Source: Thermoprotei archaeon | Lineage (GTDB): Archaea; Thermoproteota; Thermoprotei_A; Sulfolobales; Fervidicoccaceae | Reading direction: 5' to 3' | DNA length: 21,791 bases | NCBI GenBank assembly: GCA_022759165.1 | Contig: JAEMPT010000067.1 | Span: 1-21,791, forward strand | Shown: positions 8,479 through 14,957 of the stretch, piece after piece | How positions within the stretch are numbered: position 1 is the stretch's first letter | Layout: every line of letters starts with the position of its first letter | Made by a program: the position numbers and the translations under genes | Notes under the pieces: generated by a model | Databases searched by the model: none | The model's input: the letters and a program-made list of their open reading frames with translations, nothing else | What the model was told of the DNA's origin: nothing

Positions 8479-8823
8479 TCAACAAACTTTAGACCCTGGA
8501 GAGACTTCCTTCTCGGGTAACAACAAGACAGGTTTACCATCATCTTCACAACCAGCTGCTAGGATCATGCCTTGACTTATTAAACCCATGATCTTTTTCG
8601 GTTTTATGTTAGTTAATACAGGTACTCTCCTCCCCACTAATTCGTCTGGCGAATATACCTCTCCTATTCCAGCTATTATCTGCCTATCCCCCAACGCGCC
8701 CAAATCTATAACTAGCTTTATAAGCTTAGAACTACCGACTACCCTTTCAGCGGATTTTATCGAACCTATTCTTATATCAAGCTTAGCAAAGTATTCATAA
8801 TCTATTGTTGGCAGTTCTTCTAT
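8479..8823 (-). CDS. tRNA-binding OB-fold protein (MetRS beta / Trbp111-like), apparent AUA start
   Basis: A protein of about 114 residues with the EMAP-II/Trbp111 OB fold found as MetRS C-terminal or beta subunits, which bind tRNA elbows. Family landmarks are the N-terminal FAKLDIRIGSIKSAERV, IIAGIGEVYSPDELVGR, VPVLTNIKPKKIMGLISQGM and the ending VSPGSKVC. The frame is open from a TGA at 8832-8830, but between it and a TTG at 8703 there is no ATG, GTG or TTG. Starting at 8703 would delete the first third of the OB fold. A perfect seven-base SD, GGTGATC (8834-8828), stands just before an ATA codon at 8823-8821, exactly where a start is expected. I therefore place the start at that ATA. It is one G-to-A change from ATG. 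It may instead be a sequencing error or a decayed start. Confidence 0.75.
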   Translation of the reverse strand: MEELPTIDYEYFAKLDIRIGSIKSAERVVGSSKLIKLVIDLGALGDRQIIAGIGEVYSPDELVGRRVPVLTNIKPKKIMGLISQGMILAAGCEDDGKPVLLLPEKEVSPGSKVC

Positions 8824-8827
8824 TTTA

Positions 8828-8834
8828 GATCACC
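8828..8834 (-). promoter_or_regulatory. Strong SD (GGTGATC) before an ATA codon
   Basis: On the minus strand GGTGATC matches the anti-SD at the 3' end of archaeal 16S rRNA over seven bases. Six bases separate GGTGA from ATA at 8823-8821. This site decides the start of the tRNA-binding protein gene. Confidence 0.7.
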
Positions 8835-8843
8835 AAAATGTTT

Positions 8844-8856
8844 AAGATATATTTTG
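8844..8856 (-). promoter_or_regulatory. TATA-like box upstream of the tRNA-binding protein gene
   Basis: The minus strand reads AAAATATATCTTA between the ZPR1-like gene and the SD. It could drive the tRNA-binding gene and the ABC ATPase gene after it. Its spacing to the SD is short, so it may not be a working promoter. Confidence 0.35.
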
Positions 8857-8882
8857 ACTTTTTTTCTTTTCCCTTTTAAGGC

Positions 8883-9392
8883 CTATAGCAAATATTTTCT
8901 TGCAACTTTTTCAGACAGTATCTCGCTTCTTCCATATCTGTCAATAAGCTTTAAAGTGAAAGGAATTTTTCCTTCAATGCCTTGATTCAACTTATATATA
9001 TAGTCAGTACATTTATCATCTGAGCAAAAGCTTACTAATTTCTCTCTAACCCTGACAAGAAGACCTTCGATCGTCGTTACGAAGCCAGGTTCCAAATCGC
9101 TAGAAAGGAACTCAAATTCAAATTCGGGGATCTCTATATCCGTATTTTCACCAATGAAAACCAAAGCATTAAGATCCTCAGACTTTTCTACCTTGAACTC
9201 TATAATTCTACCTTTATTTACTTCGAAGGGCGTGCTAAATGTAAATCTGTATCCGCAAGATTCACATTTTCCGCTGATCAGCAGAGTTTTTCCAAATGAT
9301 GGCATATCGTATACGAGTGTCCTTATCACAAAGGAGGACTTGCCCTTACATACAGGGCAATCCATCCGATTTTCGAAGTATTCGTACTCCAT
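8883..9392 (-). CDS. ZPR1-type zinc finger protein
   Basis: Archaeal homologue of the eukaryotic ZPR1 zinc-finger/double-jelly-roll module, about 169 residues. The zinc finger is clear: CPVCKG, then MPSFGKTLLISGKCESCGYR, giving the C-x2-C...C-x2-C layout of the family. The following beta-rich domain ends with IPFTLKLIDRYGRSEI, also typical. Eukaryotic ZPR1 has two such modules and works with the elongation factor eEF1A; the archaeal single-module proteins are less understood. The longest frame starts at an ATG at 9428 without an SD. The ATG at 9392 has GGTG six bases upstream and begins just before the zinc finger, so it is preferred. A TATA-like stretch (about 9435-9445) fits transcription starting between the two. 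Confidence 0.88.
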   Translation of the reverse strand: MEYEYFENRMDCPVCKGKSSFVIRTLVYDMPSFGKTLLISGKCESCGYRFTFSTPFEVNKGRIIEFKVEKSEDLNALVFIGENTDIEIPEFEFEFLSSDLEPGFVTTIEGLLVRVREKLVSFCSDDKCTDYIYKLNQGIEGKIPFTLKLIDRYGRSEILSEKVARKYLL

Positions 9393-9569
9393 TGTATACA
9401 CCGTATTACATTCGTTTGACCTCAACATCGTAAAAACTTTTATCTAAACTCTGAATAGCGTATTTCTTGAGATAATCTAAATAACATTAAAAAGCTTATC
9501 TATCGAATTTTTTTAACAGACGCTTTATTATACAGATACTCAATCATATCGCGGAGGTCAGAATATGTA

Positions 9570-9956
9570 ATGAACAACGGTGGTACATTCGACGATATGA
9601 AAAGGATTACCGATATCGAGATCATCGTGAAAACTAGAAAAATAGTCTCACTAAAAGTAAGCGAGGAAATGTTTGAGTGGATAGAAGAAGTCTGGAAGGC
9701 AAGCGGGTTCTCTTCAAGGAGCGATTATTTGAGGGCGTTGGTCGCTTCTATCCTTGAAAAGCCGTACCTGGTGCATCAAGCTAACGGCGAGATATTGCCA
9801 ATTAAGGTCGAAAAGACGATAACCTTCAAGCTAGATAGTAACCTATTACAACAATTGGATGAACTCGCGGTAAAAAAAGGATATTCGACTAGGAGTGACC
9901 TTATAAGAGAGCTTATCTTCAGCATAATGAAGTCCAATAATTCTACTCTACCTTAA
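9570..9956 (+). CDS. Tandem ribbon-helix-helix DNA-binding protein
   Basis: A 128-residue cytosolic protein containing two ribbon-helix-helix (MetJ/Arc/CopG) domains in a row. The first spans about 28-66 (IVSLKVSEEMFEWIEEV, then SSRSDYLRALVASIL), the second about 80-124 (ITFKLDSNLLQQLDEL, then STRSDLIRELIFSIM). Both keep the strand, the two helices and the S-R-S-D turn. Since RHH folds bind DNA as intertwined dimers, one chain could form a complete binding unit. The ATG at 9570 has GGAGGT 11 bases upstream; an alternative ATG lies at 9597. A TATA-like TTTATTATAC lies near 9524-9533. The 3' end overlaps the convergent Hsp20 gene by 14 bases. The target is unknown. Confidence 0.88.
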   Translation: MNNGGTFDDMKRITDIEIIVKTRKIVSLKVSEEMFEWIEEVWKASGFSSRSDYLRALVASILEKPYLVHQANGEILPIKVEKTITFKLDSNLLQQLDELAVKKGYSTRSDLIRELIFSIMKSNNSTLP

Positions 9957-10470
9957 TCTTCTCTCCTTCTTCGCTCTTGCTTGGCTGTTCGACCTCAAAT
10001 TTAACCTCTAGGACGCCATTTTTATACTGGGCTTTAGCTGAATCCTTCTTTACAGGCTTCGGCAATTCTATTTCCTTATAGTATTTCCTCTCACCGTTGC
10101 TTGCCTTTATTATTAGCTTGTTGTCCTTGACTTTCAACTCTATTTTGTCTTTTTCAACGCCCGGTAGTTCCGCTACAACTGTTAAGGTATTTCCCGATTC
10201 AAATATATCAACAAGCGGCTCCCTCTCCTCTGATATTTTTGGCCTAAAACCTGATCTCTTGACATTGCCAAACTCCTCAAAATGTGGCACACCATCAGGT
10301 CCAATCGTCAGCCTAAATCCGTAGACCAACGGCGTCTTTTTTTCGCTACTAGAAAGAGCCTCAATCTTTTCAAAGTTCTCTTTGAACAGTTCTTCAAACT
10401 CCTCTTCAATTTCTCTGAAGAACTCATCGAACTCATCGAAAAATCTACGGGTTCTTCTTTTTGATGACAT
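9943..10470 (-). CDS. Small heat shock protein, Hsp20/alpha-crystallin family
   Basis: A holdase chaperone of about 175 residues that keeps unfolding proteins soluble. The N-terminal arm is strongly acidic and rich in Phe and Glu (FFDEFDEFFREIEEEFEELF). The alpha-crystallin domain runs from about 85 to 165 with the signature AELPGVEKDKIELKV and the family motif AQYKNGVLEVKF. The end, KIKVE, supplies the I-x-V tail used for oligomer assembly. The longest frame starts at a GTG inside the SD. The ATG at 10470 is preceded by GGTGATAAAA and is the real start. The stop overlaps the convergent RHH gene. Confidence 0.96.
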   Translation of the reverse strand: MSSKRRTRRFFDEFDEFFREIEEEFEELFKENFEKIEALSSSEKKTPLVYGFRLTIGPDGVPHFEEFGNVKRSGFRPKISEEREPLVDIFESGNTLTVVAELPGVEKDKIELKVKDNKLIIKASNGERKYYKEIELPKPVKKDSAKAQYKNGVLEVKFEVEQPSKSEEGEKIKVE

Positions 10471-10555
10471 TTTTATCACCTATTTCATATAATTTGATAC
10501 CAACATTAATTATTATATTATATAAAGCCTATAATTAATTTATAACTTTATAACT

Positions 10556-10589
10556 CTGAAAGCCTCGCCTTTCAGGGAAAGGAGGCCAG
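10556..10589 (+). repeat. Solitary, degenerate tnpB-element right end
   Basis: The sequence AAGCCTCGCCTTTCAGGG followed by AAAGGAGGCCAG matches the right-end motif at 82-116 and 14795-14830 with a few substitutions. Its first part can fold: CTGAAAG (10556-10562) pairs exactly with CTTTCAG (10569-10575). No tnpB coding sequence is recognisable in the AT-rich DNA upstream, so this is a solo end left by decay or excision. Confidence 0.5.
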
Positions 10590-10672
10590 CATAATCAAAG
10601 CAGAGACAGATCTCGAAGGAGAAATAGCTTTTTCTATGGTTTCAACCGAAAAAGCAATAGCTCCTATAATTG

Positions 10673-11071
10673 CTATGGATTCTGTATCTGCAGTCCAGTC
10701 CTTTTCTCAATTACTATATTTATGAACTCTTTTATTGCCTCAGCGCATTTCTCAATATCTTTACTTAAACGAGACTCGATCAACTCCTTAGTAGTATAAT
10801 ATGTGTATTTTGGCCTCCCGATGCTCTTTGAGCTTATCTCCCTAGTTCTCACTATAAATCCAAGCCCAAGTAAGTTATTGAGGCATCTACTAACTGTAGC
10901 CTTACTAAGACCGAGTTCTTTACTTAAGTCTTCTAGAGTCATTTTCTTGTTTAACAGCCTGAAGAGAATTTCTAAATCCGTTTCCGAGAAATTGTAGCAA
11001 AATTTCACCAAATCGTAAAGCGTGAGCTCCTTTCCGCTTGGCAGTTTCAGTTCGCTCTCGGTTCTACTCAT
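10673..11071 (-). CDS. Winged-helix transcriptional regulator (MarR/TrmB-like)
   Basis: A 132-residue DNA-binding protein. A winged helix-turn-helix spans about 28-95: the recognition segment is LEDLSKELGLSKATVSRCLNNLLGLGFI, followed by a wing ending in GRPKYTYYTT. A C-terminal helix (105-128) probably serves for dimerisation, as in crenarchaeal Lrs14/TrmB-type regulators. The ATG has GTGAT five bases upstream. The upstream 125 bases to the flavoprotein gene are very AT-rich and hold several possible TATA boxes (for instance near 11110-11150). The flavoprotein gene lies directly upstream on the same strand, but nothing in the sequence proves a regulatory link. The exact family is uncertain; the fold is not. 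Confidence 0.85.
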   Translation of the reverse strand: MSRTESELKLPSGKELTLYDLVKFCYNFSETDLEILFRLLNKKMTLEDLSKELGLSKATVSRCLNNLLGLGFIVRTREISSKSIGRPKYTYYTTKELIESRLSKDIEKCAEAIKEFINIVIEKRTGLQIQNP

Positions 11072-11196
11072 TTTTCATCACTTGTTTAAATATTTTTGAA
11101 TAATAGTATTTTTATTATAATATATAAGTTTTACTATATATATTCTTTATTACAAAATAAAATATTAGGTAAAAAGCTATAAAAATTTTTACAGTA

Positions 11197-12546
11197 CTAA
11201 AGAGTTCCGCCAGAAAGCACCCTTGCAGCTACTATGAGCGGGTGCCAAACCGGCGCAGTAGCAGGCATATATCCCAAGTCGGAGAAATAAAGTTCTTCTA
11301 TGGTCATTCCTTTATCAATTACAACGCTAGCAACATCAATATATCCAGCTACAGATTCGCTATACCCCAAGACTTGGGCTCCGATAATCTTTCTACTGGG
11401 CTCGTCAGCTATAAGCTTAACGTATACAGTTCTTCCCTGTGGATGGTAATGCGCCGACGTTCTAGCTTTTATCGTTTTCTCTATTGGTTTGTAACCATAT
11501 AATTCAGCTTCTTTGGCAAGTAATCCGACACTGCCTATGTATAAGTCGTAAAATTTCGTTATTGAGGTGCCCACTATACCCGGAAAGAAAATCGTTCTGC
11601 CTCTGGCTGCGTTAGCTCCAGCTACTTGCCCTTCCTTATTCGCCGAGGGAGCTAAAGGAATCCATACTTTATCTTTCTTTACTTTATGAAATTTCTCAGC
11701 GACATCTCCAGCTGCATAAATTCCCTCTACGTTGGTTTCCATATACTCATTTGTTTCTATAGCACCTGTTTTTCCTAATTTTACCCCCGCCTGCTCTGCT
11801 AATGACCTGTTCGGTCTGATTCCCGTAGCAATTATTACGGCATCTGCTTTTACCTCTCCTCCGTCTGTAAGAACTCCCTGAACGCGATCCTTTCCAACTA
11901 TCTCCAACAATGTAGTTTTTTTCCTGACTTCTACCCCTCTTCTCGCCAATTCATCTTCGACTATCTTCGACATATCTTTGTCAATTGCATTTGATAAAAG
12001 CGAATCTAATTTCTCAATTATAATCACTTCTTTTCCAAGAGTCCTTATGGCTTCAGCCATTTCAATACCAATGTATCCGCCACCTATTATGACTACCCTG
12101 TTGGCTTTATCTATTTCTTCCTTAAGTATATCTGCTTCTGCCGGGTGCCTAACAGTTATAACGCCTTTTAATTCTTTGCCAGGTATATTGGGAATTTGTG
12201 GAATGGCCCCCGTAGCAATTATTATCTTGTCCCATTGTATTTTTTCCTGCGAACCTCCTCCCAATCGAGCCAAAGTAATCGTTTTTTTATCTGAGTCAAT
12301 ATCTATGGCTTGAGTATTAATTCTCACTTTGATTCCGCGGTCTCTTTCAAATTCTTCAGGGGAGTATGTAATCAGATCTTCTTTCGATTTTACTAATCCT
12401 TCGACAAGATAAGGAATGCCGCATGGACCATGAGTGATCATTTTCGTTTTTTCGATAAGAATTACTTCAGCATTAGGGTTGAGCTTTTTTGCCCTCGAAG
12501 CAGCGGAAGCACCAGCAGCTCCACCGCCTACTACTACTATCCTCAT
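11197..12546 (-). CDS. FAD-dependent CoA-disulfide reductase / NADH oxidase-type flavoprotein
   Basis: A 449-residue cytosolic pyridine-nucleotide-disulfide oxidoreductase. The N-terminal FAD site is MRIVVVGGGAAGASAASRA. The single redox cysteine of the CoADR/Nox/Npr group sits at residue 42 in HGPCGIPYLVEG. The NAD(P)H-binding GGGYIGIEMAEA lies near 155, and the second FAD motif is GIYAAGDVAE. The C-terminal dimerisation domain contains KLIADEPSRKIIGAQVLGY. Archaeal relatives reduce CoA disulfide or oxygen with NAD(P)H, protecting against oxidative stress; the reaction here cannot be chosen from sequence alone. A longer frame begins at 12612, but GAGGTG just before the ATG at 12546, and a TATA box lying between the two, show the shorter form is right. 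Confidence 0.92.
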   Translation of the reverse strand: MRIVVVGGGAAGASAASRAKKLNPNAEVILIEKTKMITHGPCGIPYLVEGLVKSKEDLITYSPEEFERDRGIKVRINTQAIDIDSDKKTITLARLGGGSQEKIQWDKIIIATGAIPQIPNIPGKELKGVITVRHPAEADILKEEIDKANRVVIIGGGYIGIEMAEAIRTLGKEVIIIEKLDSLLSNAIDKDMSKIVEDELARRGVEVRKKTTLLEIVGKDRVQGVLTDGGEVKADAVIIATGIRPNRSLAEQAGVKLGKTGAIETNEYMETNVEGIYAAGDVAEKFHKVKKDKVWIPLAPSANKEGQVAGANAARGRTIFFPGIVGTSITKFYDLYIGSVGLLAKEAELYGYKPIEKTIKARTSAHYHPQGRTVYVKLIADEPSRKIIGAQVLGYSESVAGYIDVASVVIDKGMTIEELYFSDLGYMPATAPVWHPLIVAARVLSGGTL

Positions 12547-12596
12547 GTAAACACCTCTCCATTGATTAAATTGGAAAGGATTATAGAAATTTCGCC

Positions 12597-12606
12597 AATA
12601 TATAAT
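12597..12606 (-). promoter_or_regulatory. TATA box of the flavoprotein gene
   Basis: The minus strand reads ATTATATATT. Transcription would begin about 26 bases downstream, near 12575, giving a leader of about 30 bases with the SD GAGAGGTG directly before the ATG at 12546. Confidence 0.6.
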
Positions 12607-12612
12607 GTACAA

Positions 12613-12870
12613 AATTCATTTTAGAGCTACTTGACGAAATAAGATCTCTTTTATAATTAAAACATTCATTTAAATAAGCTTAACATAAAAACATTAAAAA
12701 TTTTATTGTTTACAAATGATAACCTCGTTTTTTAAGCCAGGAAAGAATTGAAAGCTCATGAAACTTCTTCGTTTCAATAACTTTCGAAGATTAACAAGAT
12801 TAGAACTACTGTTGCCCTTAAGCGTTTAGATACAGGATCGATAACCGTTTAAACAGTGTTATGATGTCTC
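12613..12870. other. Gene-free AT-rich stretch
   Basis: No coding region is convincing here. A perfect six-base inverted repeat, TGAAAC-TTCTTC-GTTTCA (12759-12776), could form a small hairpin and might be part of the decayed tnpB element that follows, but it has no recognised function. Confidence 0.4.
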
Positions 12871-12979
12871 TTATCCCCCAATTACCTCCAGATGACAGAC
12901 GAAACACCGAACGAATGCAGGGAATCTAAGCAGATGGGAGAGGGGAACCCTAGCTTTTCAGAGCGGGGCAAGAGGTAAG
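12871..12979 (+). pseudogene. tnpB C-terminal relic with right-end motif
   Basis: The frame ending at TAA 12976-12978 reads MTDETPNECRESKQMGEGN followed by PSFSERGKR. This resembles the tail of archaeal TnpB proteins after their zinc finger. The stop again falls in a degenerate copy of the right-end motif (12942-12979, AACCCTAGCTTTTCAG then AGCGGGGCAAGAGG). Upstream the frame meets a TGA at 12862-12864 and no further TnpB sequence is visible, so only about 35 codons remain. Whether the body was deleted or never present is not visible. Confidence 0.55.
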
Positions 12980-13008
12980 CTATTGGCTTTATAGTCCAAA
13001 AAGCTAAT

Positions 13009-13053
13009 GTCAGAGGAACAGAACCCTCTTTTCCTAAAGCTGTGGGATTTAAC
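13009..13053 (+). pseudogene. Possible second tnpB tail relic
   Basis: Thirty bases after the first relic, a frame reads VRGTEPSFPKAVGFN over GAACCCTCTTTTCC and AAAGCTGTGGGATTT. The pattern of an AACCCTC pyrimidine stretch, a TAAAG turn and a GTGGGA tail is like the ends of another archaeal tnpB type. The match is short and from memory of family features, so this is tentative. Confidence 0.3.
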
Positions 13054-13063
13054 ATAAAACATT

Positions 13064-13078
13064 AAATATATATATTTA
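13064..13078 (+). promoter_or_regulatory. TATA box of the small DUF5679-like gene
   Basis: AAATATATATATTTA is an extended TATA box centred near 13071. Transcription would start near 13097, giving a leader of about 14 bases before the ATG at 13111. Confidence 0.5.
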
Positions 13079-13110
13079 ATTAGTTTTATTAAAATTTCGG
13101 GAGAAAATAA

Positions 13111-13290
13111 ATGGAATTCGAAGCTTTCGACGTTAAAGCCAAAAAAATGGTAAAACTGAAGAACTACGAAGTAGTTAAGCTGAAGAATGGTAGATTGGCC
13201 ATAAAAGGGAAAAGCCCAGAAACAGGCATTACGGTTTATAGGATCCTTAGCAACGCTGACGCTGAAAAACTGAAGAAAACAAAAAAATGA
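13111..13290 (+). CDS. Small basic DUF5679-like protein lacking the zinc cysteines
   Basis: A 59-residue Lys-rich protein. Its core VVKLKNGRLAIKGKSPETGI followed by TVYRIL matches the DUF5679 archaeal family, whose members carry a C-x2-C near the N-terminus and a second C-x2-C after the KNGR-A-KG segment. Here the first pair is replaced (FDVKAK where YCVKCR is usual) and the second by SPETG, so no zinc ribbon can form. The conserved LKNGR-AIKG hairpin and the ending YRI are kept. The ATG at 13111 follows GGGAG by several bases and a strong TATA box. It is convergent with the MATE gene, with only 3 bases between stops. Function is unknown; a small basic protein could bind nucleic acid, but that is inference. 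Confidence 0.7.
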   Translation: MEFEAFDVKAKKMVKLKNYEVVKLKNGRLAIKGKSPETGITVYRILSNADAEKLKKTKK

Positions 13291-13293
13291 TTT

Positions 13294-14628
13294 TTAAACC
13301 AACCATCTTTTTTTTATGACCCATAGGGCGCCTACTGCCCCCGATAGTATATTACTTATTGCTAAGATCTCCCAAATATCATTGGCTTGAATTTTGAAAA
13401 AGGCAAACGCCAGGATTATAACCCCAACCCTAAGTACCCATGTCCTTATTACAGAAAGAATTCCGAAGAAATAAGTTTTTCCACTTCCGTTGGAAATTCC
13501 ATAAGTTGTGAAAAATAATCCGAAGAAAGGAAGAGAAATAGCTGAATAAAGCAAAAGAGAAGAGCCCAAAGCAATTACTTCGGTATCATTTGAGAAAAAT
13601 TCCATAAGATTTGTCCGGAAAGCTATTAAAATCGCTCCTAAAGCTGAAAGTGTTAAGAACATAAGCTTCAACGATGAAATAGAGGCCTTAATGACCCTTG
13701 ATTTTTCTCCTTTTCCAAGATTCAAGCCAACTACAACGGCAGTAGCTCTTCCTAAACCTGAAGTGAAAGTTTGAATCAGGTCTATAATTCTCATTCCGAT
13801 TCCATATGCTGCTAGCGCTTTTGATCCGAATGCAGAAACAACTGAAACGAGAACTGTTTGGCCGAGGGAATTCGAAGCGCGATGAATGCCCAAGGGGGAA
13901 CCTATGACAAATGCGTTTTTTGTCCACTGTTTCGAAAGAGCAAGGTGAGAAACATTGAGGCGGATTTTGTTGTATTTGAAAAAAAGAAGAACTATGCAGT
14001 ATATGGCAACTATACCCCTGGCTACTAGAGTTGCTATGGCGGCTCCGGCTACACCTAATCTAGGTGAACCTGCTAGACCGAAAATAAGGACGGGATCAAG
14101 GATAGCATTGATTAGTGCTGAGAATAAATTCACCCTCATTGTAACATAAGCATCTCCTATAGAGGATGATATCACGGAGAAAGCTATGGTAATATACGCT
14201 AGAGGTGTTGCTACTAATATGAGCCTGAAGTATATAAGCGCGAACGGATAAACATCCTGAGGCACACCCATGAGCTTTAGAATTTCCCCGCTGAATAAGA
14301 GGGACACAATCGAAACAATGAATGAAAACAAAAGCGAAAAGAGGAAAAGCGAACCAGCGTTCCTTTTTGCTTCGTCAAGATCCCTTTTTCCCCATGCTTT
14401 TGAGATGTTGGCATATCCTACAGATATCAGACCATTTCCAAATGAAAGTAGAACATAAATAGGTGGCCAAGAAACCGTCGGGGCAGCTACTTGAGCCGCC
14501 CCGAGCCAGCTAAGCCAAAGCGTATCCGTAAGGTTGTATAAAACTTCGGACAAATCAGAAATAGTAAGTGGTAAAGACATCGCTAGAAGGGCTTTCTCTA
14601 TATTTCCTTCGAGAGCCTCTTTTTCCAT
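13294..14628 (-). CDS. MATE-family efflux transporter
   Basis: An integral membrane cation/drug antiporter of about 444 residues, MATE (MatE/NorM/DinF) family, with 12 predicted helices in two related halves. Landmarks are LPLTISDLSEVLYNLTDTLW at the start, the INAILDPVLIFGL segment typical of helix 6, and the second-half SGLGRATAVVVGLNLGKGE. These proteins export organic cations or drugs using Na+ or H+ gradients; the substrate is unknown. The longest frame starts at a TTG at 14682, but the TATA box at 14693-14698 would place the transcript start near 14670. I therefore prefer the ATG at 14628; a TTG at 14646 is also possible. Confidence 0.93.
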   Translation of the reverse strand: MEKEALEGNIEKALLAMSLPLTISDLSEVLYNLTDTLWLSWLGAAQVAAPTVSWPPIYVLLSFGNGLISVGYANISKAWGKRDLDEAKRNAGSLFLFSLLFSFIVSIVSLLFSGEILKLMGVPQDVYPFALIYFRLILVATPLAYITIAFSVISSSIGDAYVTMRVNLFSALINAILDPVLIFGLAGSPRLGVAGAAIATLVARGIVAIYCIVLLFFKYNKIRLNVSHLALSKQWTKNAFVIGSPLGIHRASNSLGQTVLVSVVSAFGSKALAAYGIGMRIIDLIQTFTSGLGRATAVVVGLNLGKGEKSRVIKASISSLKLMFLTLSALGAILIAFRTNLMEFFSNDTEVIALGSSLLLYSAISLPFFGLFFTTYGISNGSGKTYFFGILSVIRTWVLRVGVIILAFAFFKIQANDIWEILAISNILSGAVGALWVIKKRWLV

Positions 14629-14692
14629 CGAATTTGAAAACTTCAAGATACTTTCGCCCTTACCAGTTAATAATAGATACAATAATTAGTAG

Positions 14693-14698
14693 TATAAA
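14693..14698 (-). promoter_or_regulatory. TATA box of the MATE gene
   Basis: The minus strand reads TATTTATACT, with TTTATA at 14698-14693. It sits too close to the TTG at 14682 for that codon to be in the transcript. Confidence 0.5.
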
Positions 14699-14794
14699 TA
14701 ATTTACATTTTAAAATCTCGTCATACATTTTTAAAAGATAAGAGAAGTTTTATGAAATCAGCTAAGATAATGTCCTAAAAAGTCTAATATAAAA

Positions 14795-14830
14795 CTGACC
14801 TCCTCCCCGCCTTAAAAGGCTAGGCTTTCA
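14795..14830 (-). repeat. Solitary tnpB-element right end (well conserved)
   Basis: On the minus strand the sequence reads GAAAGCCTAGCCTTTTAAGG then GCGGGGAGGAGGTCAG. The final 13 bases are identical to those at 104-116, and the first half matches the copy at 10556-10589. The upstream minus-strand DNA (14831-14945) contains no recognisable TnpB sequence, though a short frame reads ESLAF before a TAA in the motif. It is therefore a solo end, placed between the divergent MATE and RHH genes. Confidence 0.6.
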
Positions 14831-14928
14831 ATTGTAAAGCTTCTATTATCCAATAGGTGCTTAGGAATAAAACAACACTTTTTAAGCATGTCGTCGAGAA
14901 CGATGAAAAGTAAAATATAATAACCATC

Positions 14929-14946
14929 GTATTACATGTATTACAT
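14929..14946 (+). repeat. Tandem 9-bp repeat, candidate operator of the RHH gene
   Basis: GTATTACAT occurs twice without a gap, ending one base before the SD (14948) of the RHH gene. A TATA-like TAAAATATAA lies at 14911-14920, so the repeats cover the likely transcription start. RHH proteins often bind tandem short repeats and repress their own genes. Autoregulation is an inference. Confidence 0.45.
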
Positions 14947-14957
14947 TGGTGATAATG

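Noticed and set aside
9551..9560. GCGGAGGTCA before the tandem RHH gene resembles the tnpB right-end tail GGAGGTCAG.
   Set aside because: The pyrimidine-rich arm and the turn are missing upstream, and the sequence is explained as a Shine-Dalgarno site.
10546..10725. An open plus-strand frame (GEIAFSMVSTEKAIAPIIAM) between the Hsp20 and winged-helix genes.
   Set aside because: It has no clear start or SD before its similar-looking part, runs through the solo element end, and overlaps the winged-helix gene. I recognise no family; it may be chance or a gene fragment.
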